From assembly GCF_022179445.1 (NCBI RefSeq), contig NZ_BPQU01000002.1, positions 1 to 64,000 on the forward strand: a stretch of DNA of 64,000 nt, written 5' to 3'. Made by a program: the position numbers and the translations under genes. This stretch comes from Methylobacterium mesophilicum. GTDB taxonomy: Bacteria; Pseudomonadota; Alphaproteobacteria; Rhizobiales; Beijerinckiaceae. Positions 45,131 through 53,850 of the stretch are shown here, piece after piece. A model generated the notes under the pieces. The model did not search any database and was not told where the DNA came from. It worked only from the letters and a program-made list of their open reading frames with translations. Position 1 is the first letter of the stretch. The number at the start of each line of letters is the position of its first letter.

Positions 45131-47142
45131 CGCGGGATCCTGCGGATCTCGAGGGGGCGCCCGGCCTCGGCCGCCAGGCCCGCGAGCCGGCGCTCGAACC
45201 GGCCCGCGTCGAAGCGGTCGTCGCGCGCCTCCGCGGAGAGGAAGAACCGGTCGTCCGAGGCGCGCAGGAAGCCCGGGATGTTGAAGGCCGGATGGTTCAG
45301 CCGCGGCAGGCGGTTGAGCACCAGCAGGGCGAGGTGGATCGCGATGCAGCCGGTCATCATCGCGAAGGAGATGCTCGGCACCACGAAGGACGGCCAGGAC
45401 AGGCGCGGGCGCCCGCCGATCAGGAACACGTAGTCGTAGGCCGTGGCGTAGACGCAGAGCGCGTAGAAGCCCGCGCCGCCGAGCAGCGCGCCGGCGAGCG
45501 CGTAGGGGAGGATCGAGCGCCCCTCCAGGCCGAGGGAGCGCAGGGTCCGGGGCATCGGCACCGGTCCGTGCCCGTCGAGATGGACTTGGTCCGGGGGGCT
45601 GATCCCGGACACGGCCTGGAGCGCGGCGGCGAGGTCGGCCTGGCTGGCGAAGGTGGCGGACACGCCCCAGAGCGGCGCCGGACCCGGATCCTCCTCCGGG
45701 CGGGGGGCGGCGTGCGAGGCGGCCTCCCGGGCGGCGGCCTGGGTGCCCGGGGCGCGGGCCAGGGCGAGGCGGCGGCTCTCGATGATCGAGACGGCCGGCA
45801 GGTAGCGCAGGAACAGCAGCAGCAGGGTCAGGAACAGGCCGAGCGAGCCCGCGAAGGTGGCCACGCCCCAGGGATCCACCCCGTAGGGCAGCCGCGAGGA
45901 CGGCAGGAAGTCCTGGGTCAGGGTGACGACCAGCACCATGACGTGGTCGGCGTAGGCGCCGGCCGCCACCAGGAGCCCGACCGCGGCGAGCGCGAGCGGC
46001 GCCGTGCGGGCCCGGGCCGACCACAACGCCTGGGCGGGCAGGACCAGCAGGAGGATCGCCGTCCAGGAGACCAGCGCGTGGTCGCCGGTCATGCGCCGCA
46101 CCAGCACCGCCCGCGCCTCCGGGTCGCCGTTGAGGAACGTGTCGAAATACTCGGCCGCGTAGCAATAGGCGCTGGCGCAGCCGAGGCCGAGCAGCAGGCG
46201 GCCGAGGACGTCGAGATGGCGCACGCTCACCAGGGCGTCGAGGCCGTAGACGACGCGGATCAGCACCACGATCGCCGCCGTCATGCCGACGCCGGAATAG
46301 ACCGCGTTCACCAGGAAGCTCACCGGCAGCAGCGTGCTGTGCCAGCCCGGCATCAGCGAGCCCGCCAGCATCACCGAGGCGCCGGTCTGGACCGAGACCA
46401 CCAGCAGCACGCCGAGCAGCGCCACCGTCCGGTAGGCCTGGACCCAGATCTGCCAATGGGCCGCGGACCCGCGCCACCCGGAGGCGACGATGCCGTAGAC
46501 CTGGGCGCGCAGCAGGGCGAGCCGGCGGGTCGGCGCCTTCGCGTCGGCCTGGCGCATCGCCTCCCCGAAGGCGCGGTCGCGCAGGGTGGCGAGGTCGGGC
46601 AGCAGGCCGATGAACCAGAGGCTGACGCAGACCACCAGGAAGGCCACGATGTCGATCGCGTCCCACAGGAGCGGCGAGCGGAACTGCGGCCACAGGTCGT
46701 AGGTGTTGGGGTAGGGCAGGTTCCAGAAGAAGAACCACGGCCGGCCGAGATGGATGATCGGATAGAGTCCGGCCGCCGCGGTGGCGAGCAGCGCCAGGGT
46801 CTCGGCGATGCGGTTCACCGCCCCGCGCCACTCGGCCCCGAGCAGCAGCAGCACCGCCGAGACCAGCAGGCTGCCGGAGGCGACGCCGATCCACCAATCG
46901 TAGCTGGCGATGTCCAGCGCCCAGACGACGGCGTTGTTGTTGGCCCAGATCCCGGGCCCCGCGTAGAGCAAGTAGCCGAGGGTGAAGCCGAACACGCCGA
47001 GCAGCGCCACGGCCCCCGCGAAGGCGATCCACCAGCGCCGGTTGCGCGGATGCGTCAGGGGAATCGCGGTGACCGCGCCGCCGATGCCCTGGAGGGTTTC
47101 CTCCGGCCGGATCAGCGGACCACTTACGAGCGCGCCGGCCAT
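45127..47142 (-). CDS. Alternative complex III fused ActC-ActD
   Basis: A 671-residue protein. Residues 1 to about 470 are ActC, an NrfD/PsrC-like quinol-binding membrane subunit with about ten helices (LGRPWFFFWNLPYPNTYDLW, TGDHALVSWTAILLL). Residues about 500-671 are ActD (DUF3341), with LWGVSATFASQADLAAALQA, two helices, and the RPRLSWPSFVVPSISFAMMT segment. In other bacteria these are separate genes. The frame is continuous, with no stop, across the junction, which is Ala/Pro/Glu-rich (residues about 470-500). The start lies two bases after the actB stop. Confidence 0.93.
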   Translation of the reverse strand: MAGALVSGPLIRPEETLQGIGGAVTAIPLTHPRNRRWWIAFAGAVALLGVFGFTLGYLLYAGPGIWANNNAVVWALDIASYDWWIGVASGSLLVSAVLLLLGAEWRGAVNRIAETLALLATAAAGLYPIIHLGRPWFFFWNLPYPNTYDLWPQFRSPLLWDAIDIVAFLVVCVSLWFIGLLPDLATLRDRAFGEAMRQADAKAPTRRLALLRAQVYGIVASGWRGSAAHWQIWVQAYRTVALLGVLLVVSVQTGASVMLAGSLMPGWHSTLLPVSFLVNAVYSGVGMTAAIVVLIRVVYGLDALVSVRHLDVLGRLLLGLGCASAYCYAAEYFDTFLNGDPEARAVLVRRMTGDHALVSWTAILLLVLPAQALWSARARTAPLALAAVGLLVAAGAYADHVMVLVVTLTQDFLPSSRLPYGVDPWGVATFAGSLGLFLTLLLLFLRYLPAVSIIESRRLALARAPGTQAAAREAASHAAPRPEEDPGPAPLWGVSATFASQADLAAALQAVSGISPPDQVHLDGHGPVPMPRTLRSLGLEGRSILPYALAGALLGGAGFYALCVYATAYDYVFLIGGRPRLSWPSFVVPSISFAMMTGCIAIHLALLVLNRLPRLNHPAFNIPGFLRASDDRFFLSAEARDDRFDAGRFERRLAGLAAEAGRPLEIRRIPR

Positions 47143-47144
47143 GC

Positions 47145-50132
47145 TCAGCCCTCCCGTCCGGCCGGATCGGACGCGGGCGCCAGTCCGGCGAGATAGGTGG
47201 TGCGCGGGCGCGTGTTGAGGTGGCCGAGCAGCGCGTATTCCCGCGTGTCCTTGCGGGCGGCCGAGACCTGGCTTCCCGGGTCGGCGACGTTGCCGAAGGT
47301 GATCGCCCGGGTCGGGCAGGCGCCCTGGCAGGCGGTCTCGACGGCGCCGTCCGGGATCGGCGCGTGGGCGTCCTTGGCCGAGGTGATCCGGGCGGCCGTG
47401 ATGCGCTGGATGCAGTAGGTGCACTTCTCCATGACGCCGCGGGCCCGGACCGTGACCTCGGGGTTGCGCTGCTGCTGCTGCACCGGGGTCATGCCGCCGG
47501 TGTAGTCCAGGTAGTTGAAGCGGCGGACCTTGTACGGGCAGTAGCTCTGGCAGGTCCGGGTCCCGACGCAGCGGTTGTAGACCTGCAAGTTCAGGCCCTC
47601 GCTGTCGTGCAGGGTCGCCTCGACGGGGCAGCCGACCTCGCAGGGCGCCTGCTCGCAATGCATGCACGGCACCGGCTGGAAATGCGTCGTCGGCGCATCG
47701 AGCCCGCCCGCGTAGTAGCGGTCCACCCGCAGCCAACCCATCCAGCGGCCGAGTTCGACCTCGGTGCGCCCGACCACCGGGATGTTGTTCTCCGCCTGGC
47801 AGGCGGTGACGCAGGCGTTGCAGCCGGTGCAGGCGTCGAGGTCGATCGCCATGCCCCATTGCGCCGCGACCCAGCGGTCCTGGTTCTCCGGCGGCGGGTA
47901 GAACGAGGCCGGCGCCGGCGCGCCCCTGGGGTCGCCCACCGGCGCGGCACCGACCGCCTGGACGCGGACGATGTCCTGCCCCTCCATCGTGCCGAGATGC
48001 TGGGTGGTCGCCGGCATCCGGCGCCGTCCGGTCTTCGTCAGCCGCGCGCCGGACAGCCGCCACGGCGTCCCGGTCGGGCGCAGGGCGGCGGCATCGTAGC
48101 CGAGGCCGCTGGACAGGTGGTCGGGCACGCTGCGGCCGTAGCCGAGGCTCAGCGTCACGGTGTCGGCGGCCTGGCCGGGCTGGATCCAGGCGGCGCCCTC
48201 GACGGCGCGCCCCTCCGCCTCGACCCGCACGATGTCGCCGGTGGCGATGCCCTCCCGCTCGGCCAGATGCGGGCTGAGCGCGATGACGTTCTCCCAGACG
48301 ACCTTGGTGAGCGGCTTCGGCAGCTCCTGCAGCCAGGCGAGGTCGGCGTGGGTGCCGTCCCAGACCGTGGGATCCGGGCGGAACACCACCTCGATCCCGG
48401 GTTCGGCAGAGGATCGGGCGGGGGGCCGGGCAGAGGGCTGAGGACCGCCGCCCTCCTGCGTGAGCGCGACATCCTCGGCCGCAGCCGCGCTGTCGGGCCA
48501 GAAGCCCCGGCGCAGGGCATCGGAGAAGCGCGCCTCGAACGCCGCCGCGTCCTCGCCCTCGGTCCGCCAGCGCGCCTTGAGCAGGGCGAGCGCGTCGGCG
48601 CCTTCCTCGCCGCCGCGTCCGTCGGTGAGGAAGGCCAGCATGTCCTGGAGGGTGCGGCCGTTGTAGAGCGGCGCCACCGTCGGCTGGATCAGCCCGACCG
48701 TGCCGTCGAGGGAGCGGACGTCACCCCAGCTCTCCAGCGGATGGGCGGCGGGCAGGTGCCAGTCGGCATGCGCGCCGGTCTCGTCGTAGTAGAGCCCAGC
48801 ATGGATCTTGAGCGGCACGCGCTCCATCCGGGCGGCGAAGTCGAGGGCGCCCGGGGCGTCGTAGACCGGGTTGGCGCCGAGCACGATCAGGGCCTTGACG
48901 GCGCCGCGCTCCATCGCCTCCGCCAGGTCCGCCAGCGTCCCGGCCCCCTGTTCGGCCACGGGCATCGTGTGCCGCAGGGTCGCCCCGGTATTGCCGAGCG
49001 CGCCGTTGAGGCGGTGGACCAGGGCGTGCAGGTCCGGGCTCGCGGTCAGCCCGGCCGTGACGATGCCGGCGCCGCGCGCCTCGGTGAGGGCCTTGGCGGC
49101 GCGCCTCGTCCAGCGGGACACCGGATCGTCGCCCGCCGCCGCCCCGGCGCCGGCAGCCACCGCCAAAAGATCCCGCGCCAGGTCTTCGAGGCGTCCGGCC
49201 GGGACGGGGACGCCGTGATCCGCCTTGGCGCTGGTGAGGGTGGGGGTCGGCGCCGCGGCGTGGAGGGTCAGCAGGCGGCCCTCGGCGTAGGCGGCGCGAC
49301 GGGCCGCGCTCCACCGCCCCGACAGGCCGACCTGGCCTGGGCCGAGGTCGAGGAAGTCGCCGTCCAGGGACACGATGGTGCGCGCCCGATCGAAATCGGA
49401 CCGCGTCTCCAGCGGCCGGCCGTAGGCCCGGCGGGCACCCTCGTAGATCGCGTCGCGGCCGGCGCCGGCGCCGACATACCAGCGCAGCTCCGGGTAGGCG
49501 GCCCGCATCCGGGCGATCTGCGCCGCGACGGTGGGCGAGGTCACCGGCCCGGTCACCAGCGCCACGCCCGCACCGCCGGCCTCGCGCCAGGCCGGAATCT
49601 GCGCCTGCAGGGCCGTGCGGAATGCCGCCCAGGAACTTGGGCGGCCGAGGTGCTGCACCGCCTGCGAGCGGAACGGGTCGTAGAGGCCGAGCACCGAGGC
49701 CTGGGCCAGCACGTCGGTGCCGCCGCGGCTCCAGGGGTGATCGGGATTGCCCTCGATCTTCAGCGGCCGGCCGTTGCGGGTGGTGACCAGGATCCCGTTG
49801 CCGAACCCGTCGAACACCGCCGAGGAGGCGTAGGAGAGGTCCGTGCCCGGCACGATCCGCTCGGGCTGGTTGACGTAGGGCACCTCGTAATCGCGCCCGC
49901 CCTCCGCGCCGCAGGCCGTGAGGCCGCCGAGCGCGAAGGACGCCGCCATCAGCTTGAGGAAGCCGCGCCGCTCCGGGGCGGCGGCGAGCCGGGCGGCCGA
50001 GGGGAACTCGGCCGCGAGGTAGTCGCGGAATTCCGGACTGTCGGCGACGGCGTCGAGGCTGCGCCAGAAGCGCGGGCCGTCGCCGCCGGCGAGTTTCTGG
50101 CGCAGGGCCGCGATGTCGGATCCGCTGGTCAT
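47145..50132 (-). CDS. actB: Alternative complex III iron-sulphur subunit ActB
   Basis: A 995-residue periplasmic-side subunit. A twin-arginine-like start, RRGFLKLMAASFALGGLTAC at about residue 54, leads into a molybdopterin-oxidoreductase-fold domain without bound cofactor. A C-terminal ferredoxin domain carries four cysteine groups: CTGCNACVTACQ, CMHCEQAPCEVGCP, CVGTRTCQSYCPYKVRRF, and CTYCIQRI with CQGACP, consistent with three 4Fe-4S clusters and one 3Fe-4S cluster. It passes electrons from the quinol site to the haems of ActA and ActE. It overlaps actA by four bases. Confidence 0.95.
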   Translation of the reverse strand: MTSGSDIAALRQKLAGGDGPRFWRSLDAVADSPEFRDYLAAEFPSAARLAAAPERRGFLKLMAASFALGGLTACGAEGGRDYEVPYVNQPERIVPGTDLSYASSAVFDGFGNGILVTTRNGRPLKIEGNPDHPWSRGGTDVLAQASVLGLYDPFRSQAVQHLGRPSSWAAFRTALQAQIPAWREAGGAGVALVTGPVTSPTVAAQIARMRAAYPELRWYVGAGAGRDAIYEGARRAYGRPLETRSDFDRARTIVSLDGDFLDLGPGQVGLSGRWSAARRAAYAEGRLLTLHAAAPTPTLTSAKADHGVPVPAGRLEDLARDLLAVAAGAGAAAGDDPVSRWTRRAAKALTEARGAGIVTAGLTASPDLHALVHRLNGALGNTGATLRHTMPVAEQGAGTLADLAEAMERGAVKALIVLGANPVYDAPGALDFAARMERVPLKIHAGLYYDETGAHADWHLPAAHPLESWGDVRSLDGTVGLIQPTVAPLYNGRTLQDMLAFLTDGRGGEEGADALALLKARWRTEGEDAAAFEARFSDALRRGFWPDSAAAAEDVALTQEGGGPQPSARPPARSSAEPGIEVVFRPDPTVWDGTHADLAWLQELPKPLTKVVWENVIALSPHLAEREGIATGDIVRVEAEGRAVEGAAWIQPGQAADTVTLSLGYGRSVPDHLSSGLGYDAAALRPTGTPWRLSGARLTKTGRRRMPATTQHLGTMEGQDIVRVQAVGAAPVGDPRGAPAPASFYPPPENQDRWVAAQWGMAIDLDACTGCNACVTACQAENNIPVVGRTEVELGRWMGWLRVDRYYAGGLDAPTTHFQPVPCMHCEQAPCEVGCPVEATLHDSEGLNLQVYNRCVGTRTCQSYCPYKVRRFNYLDYTGGMTPVQQQQRNPEVTVRARGVMEKCTYCIQRITAARITSAKDAHAPIPDGAVETACQGACPTRAITFGNVADPGSQVSAARKDTREYALLGHLNTRPRTTYLAGLAPASDPAGREG

Positions 50133-50788
50133 CGGTGGCAGATCCCGCACTCGGTGAGCCGCGCACCGCCGCGGATATGGTACTCGGCCACCAGCTTTGG
50201 CCCCAGCGTCGCCTGGTCGGCCGGCGGCGTCCAGGTCATGTTCCAGACCTGGTCGGGCGTGCGGACGTACTTCTCCGGCGCCCGGTGGCAATCGAGGCAG
50301 AACTGCATCTCGAAGGCGTTCGCCCGGTAGGTCATCTGCATCGACGTCACGTCGCCGTGGCAGGTCGAGCAGCCGATGCCCTTCGTCACATGCACCGAGT
50401 GGTTGTAGTAGACGTATTGCGGCAGCTTGTTCAGCCGCACCCATTCCAGCGGCTTGTCCTGCGCGTAGCTGTCGCGCACCGGCTTGAGCATCGTCGAACC
50501 GGTCCAGATCTGCGAGTGGCAGGTCATGCAGGTATGGGTCGGCGGGATGCCGGCGGTGGCCTCCTTGTCGACGGTGGTGTGGCAGTACCGGCACTCGATG
50601 CCGAGCTCGCCGGAATGGTGCTTGTGGCTGAAGGGCAGGGGCTGAGCCGGCGCGATGCCGACGCCCGTGACGTAGTTCGAGCGCACGATCCCGGCCGCCA
50701 GCACCGGCAGGCCGACCAGGCAGGCCACCCCGGTCATCAGGGCGAGCCGGTAGGTTGCATCCGCGCCGGGGGTGAAAAGCTGCGCCAT
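50129..50788 (-). CDS. actA: Alternative complex III pentahaem cytochrome c ActA
   Basis: A 219-residue cytochrome with five CxxCH sites (CRYCH, CMTCH, CSTCH, CLDCH and CGICH) after one N-terminal membrane anchor (residues about 13-35). It is the first gene of the act-cox cluster. The start at 50788 is preceded by GGAGCGCC; an in-frame ATG at 50836 would add 16 residues. It takes electrons from ActB. Confidence 0.93.
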   Translation of the reverse strand: MAQLFTPGADATYRLALMTGVACLVGLPVLAAGIVRSNYVTGVGIAPAQPLPFSHKHHSGELGIECRYCHTTVDKEATAGIPPTHTCMTCHSQIWTGSTMLKPVRDSYAQDKPLEWVRLNKLPQYVYYNHSVHVTKGIGCSTCHGDVTSMQMTYRANAFEMQFCLDCHRAPEKYVRTPDQVWNMTWTPPADQATLGPKLVAEYHIRGGARLTECGICHR

Positions 50789-51160
50789 CAGGCGCTCCCG
50801 CACAGGGGGCGGATGCTCCCGCGCGATGCGCAGCAAAGCCCGCCGGGCAGGCGGGTCCGGTCGCCGGGCTCGATCTGCTCACCCCCTCGCCGCAAGCGTC
50901 GCCCCACCGTTGATCCCGGGTTGAAGTGTGCGGTGCACCGGTCCGTCCGCGCAATGCGACCAAAGCGGCCGGCCCTCGCCGACGAACCTAGAGCTTTTCC
51001 AGACGGGGGCTAGAACATGGATCACCATGCCGGTCGCCCGTCGCGCCCGGCCCTCGACACTTCCCGCCGGCGGCGCGAAGGCCTATGCGCTGCCTGACCC
51101 GTCGGGCGCGGCGGCCCCATTGCCCGTCGCCGCCCCACCCCGGACCTGCCTCGGACCCCT
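50789..51160. other. Divergent intergenic region, act cluster and ABC-like gene
   Basis: These 372 bases separate actA (minus) from the ABC-like gene (plus) and must hold the promoter of the respiratory cluster. I see no gene, long hairpin or convincing -35/-10 pair. AT-richer stretches occur near 50985-51020 on either strand. Confidence 0.45.
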
Positions 51161-53758
51161 ATGGATTCCGACCCCATCGTCCTGACCTGGCGCGCGGCGC
51201 GGCGCCTGCACACCACCGCGGCCGCCCTCGCGGTCGGGGTCGGCGCCCCGCTCTGCGCGCTCGCCCTGCTGTGTCTGCGCGATCTCGTCGCGGTGCTACC
51301 GCGCGACGAAGCGCCGGCGCTGCCGTTCCTGCGGCTCGCCCTGTCGCTGCCCGGCCACGACGTCGTGCTGGCGCACGGCTTCCCGATGCGCCCGGCGGAG
51401 CTGGAGCTCGCCGCCTTCCTGTGCATCGCCGCCTGCGCGCTGGCGCTCGCCGGAATCGGCTGGATCGTGGCGCGCCTGTGCTTCAAGGCGCAGAACCGGG
51501 CCGCGGACGCCGTGCGGGAGAGCGTCCTGCAGGCGATCCTCGACGCACCGGCCGGAGCCCGGGACGAGGCCCGCAGCCTCGCCCGCCTGGTCGGCGAGGT
51601 GCTGGGACGGGGCGACCGGCTGCTCGCCGCCGGCATCGTCCTCCCGGCGATGACGCTCGCCGCTTTGCTCCTGGCCCTCGGCTTCGCGGCGCTCGCCGCA
51701 CCGCGCCTGATCCCGGCTGCGGCGGTCGGCCTGGCGGCGATCGGGCTCGCCTACGGGCTGGTCCTGGATCGCGCCCGGGACCGGCAGGACCTGCGCCTGC
51801 GTTCCAGCGCCCGGGCCGAAGCGAACCTGAACGACCTGGTCCGCCGGCTGCCGGCCGTCCGCGTCCACGGGGCCGCCGCCCTCGAACGGACGCGCATCGC
51901 GGCCCGGGTCGCGGCGACCCGCGCCAAGGTGGCCCGGGCCGAGGCGCGGCTGGCCTACGCGCGGGCCCCCGCGCTGGCCCTGGCGGTGATCCTCCCGGCC
52001 ATCGCCATCGGCACCGCCCTGTGGCGCTCCGCGGAGACCGGCGGCCCGCCGGCGGCGCCGGTCGATCCGGCCGCCCTGCTCGCGGCCACCGGGGCGTTCG
52101 GCCTCGCCGGCTGGCTCGCCGGCATCTGCGCCCGGCTCTGGACGGTGCGCAAATCCGTCCGGCCGCGCTTCCGCGACCTCGCCCGCATCATCGCCCTGCT
52201 CCAGGGCCGGCAGGCCCGGGCGCCCCGGCCGGGGCTCGCCCCGCAGCCGCTGCCCCGGTCCGGGATCCTGGCGACCCAGGGCGTCGGCGCCTTCGACGCG
52301 GCGACCGGCGAACGCCTGACCGGCGTCGACGTCGCCGTCACCATGCCGGGCCACGTGGCGATCACCGGCAGCCGGGGCAGCGGCGCCCGGGTGCTGGCGG
52401 CCGTGCTGGCCGGTCAGGTCGAGCCGACGGCGGGCGCAGTCACCTACGCGGGCTCCGACCTGCGCGGCTTCGATGCCGCGGAGCGCGCCCGGCGCATCGC
52501 CTTCGCGGCCGGGGAGGCGATCCTGATCGAGGGCTCGCTCCGGCAGAACCTGCTCTACGGCACCGAGCCGGCCAACGCCCCCGACGACATCGGGCTGATC
52601 GGGATCAGCCGGCTCGCCGGGCTCGACGGCTTCGTCTACGCCCGCGGCCTGACCGGCCGCCTCGACCCGGCGAGCCAGCCCCGGCTGGCGGCGGCGATCG
52701 TCGCGGCCCGCCGGACCATGCGGGCGGCCCTGGCCGCCAAGGGGGCCGAGCGCCTGGTCGAGCCGTTCGACCCGGCCCGCTACAACCATCAGGCGAGCAT
52801 CGGCGAGAACATCCTGTTCGGCGAGCCGGTGGGCGGGGCCTTCGCGCCCCTGCGGTTCGCCCGCCATCCGTACCTGCGGGCGGTGCTGGAGGCCGAGGAG
52901 CTGGTGCGACCGCTCACCGAGATCGGCCTGTCGGTGGCGCGCAGCACCGTGGAGATCTTCGCGGATCTGCCCAACGACCATTCGCTGTTCGACAATTATT
53001 CGCTGTTCCAGGCCTCGGAGCGCGGCTACTTCGAAGATCTGGTGGTCCGCCTGCCCAATGCCGCGAGCCTGCGCCGCGGATCGGCCGGCCAGCGCGACCG
53101 CACCCGGCTGATCGGCCTGGCTTTGCGCTACAGCGAGTCCCGCCACCGCTTCGGGCTGATCGACACCGCGTTCGAGCGGCGGCTGGTCCAGGCGCGCCGC
53201 TCCTTCGCCCGGATGCTGCCGCCCCACCTCGCCGGCGCCGTCGAGTTCCACGATCCCGGCCGGGTCAATCCGGCCGCCAGCCTGGAGGAGAACCTGCTGT
53301 TCGGCCGGATCAGCCTCGGCGAGGCCAACGCGGAGCCCCGGGTGCGGGCGCTGGTGCAGCGCGTGCTCGCCGACGAGGGCCTCGAAGCCTCGGTCTACGG
53401 GCTCGGCCTGGACAGCAAGGTCGAGATCCAGCCCAGCACCGGCGCGCTGGCCGACGGCGCGATCAACGCCCGGGAGCGCGTCGCGATCGAGCTGGGGCGC
53501 TGCCTCGCCCGCGAGCCCGACATCCTGGTGGTCGCGGTGGCACCCGACGAGCGCAAGGTCGAGGGCGTGCGCGAGCGCCTCGCCCGGCTTCGGCAGGCCC
53601 GGGCCGGGCGCGGCTTCATCGTCTGCCTGCCCGAATCGGGGGTGCCCGACGGGATCGCGCCGTTCGACGCGGTGATCGCGGTGGAGAACAGCGCCGTGGT
53701 CGCCCCGCCGGCCATCGAGGCCGCGGGCGCCGTCGGCGCGGAGCCGGCCCTGGCGTGA
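51161..53758 (+). CDS. ABC-exporter-like protein, degenerate and with internal NLLFG repeats
   Basis: An 865-residue protein. Five or six membrane segments (residues about 18-45, 80-108, 155-205, 258-280 and 300-325) are followed by an exporter-type nucleotide-binding domain. The Walker A position reads GSRGSGAR at 403-410, without the essential Lys. The signature is replaced by ADGAI near 764, and Walker B is VVAVAPDE, ending at about 797. The post-Q-loop motif occurs three times: SLRQNLLYG at 459, SIGENILFG at 546 and SLEENLLFG at 707. The insert between them carries FDNYSLFQASERGYFEDLV. ATP hydrolysis looks unlikely. An L,D-transpeptidase gene follows on the same strand. Confidence 0.85.
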   Translation: MDSDPIVLTWRAARRLHTTAAALAVGVGAPLCALALLCLRDLVAVLPRDEAPALPFLRLALSLPGHDVVLAHGFPMRPAELELAAFLCIAACALALAGIGWIVARLCFKAQNRAADAVRESVLQAILDAPAGARDEARSLARLVGEVLGRGDRLLAAGIVLPAMTLAALLLALGFAALAAPRLIPAAAVGLAAIGLAYGLVLDRARDRQDLRLRSSARAEANLNDLVRRLPAVRVHGAAALERTRIAARVAATRAKVARAEARLAYARAPALALAVILPAIAIGTALWRSAETGGPPAAPVDPAALLAATGAFGLAGWLAGICARLWTVRKSVRPRFRDLARIIALLQGRQARAPRPGLAPQPLPRSGILATQGVGAFDAATGERLTGVDVAVTMPGHVAITGSRGSGARVLAAVLAGQVEPTAGAVTYAGSDLRGFDAAERARRIAFAAGEAILIEGSLRQNLLYGTEPANAPDDIGLIGISRLAGLDGFVYARGLTGRLDPASQPRLAAAIVAARRTMRAALAAKGAERLVEPFDPARYNHQASIGENILFGEPVGGAFAPLRFARHPYLRAVLEAEELVRPLTEIGLSVARSTVEIFADLPNDHSLFDNYSLFQASERGYFEDLVVRLPNAASLRRGSAGQRDRTRLIGLALRYSESRHRFGLIDTAFERRLVQARRSFARMLPPHLAGAVEFHDPGRVNPAASLEENLLFGRISLGEANAEPRVRALVQRVLADEGLEASVYGLGLDSKVEIQPSTGALADGAINARERVAIELGRCLAREPDILVVAVAPDERKVEGVRERLARLRQARAGRGFIVCLPESGVPDGIAPFDAVIAVENSAVVAPPAIEAAGAVGAEPALA

Positions 53759-53850
53759 CCGGCGGCCGTCACGGGCGCGACGGCCTCACGACGGCCGCAA
53801 TGCCGGGTCAGCCTCCCAGGACCGTGCACGGCCGCGTTCCCGTCCGGCCG

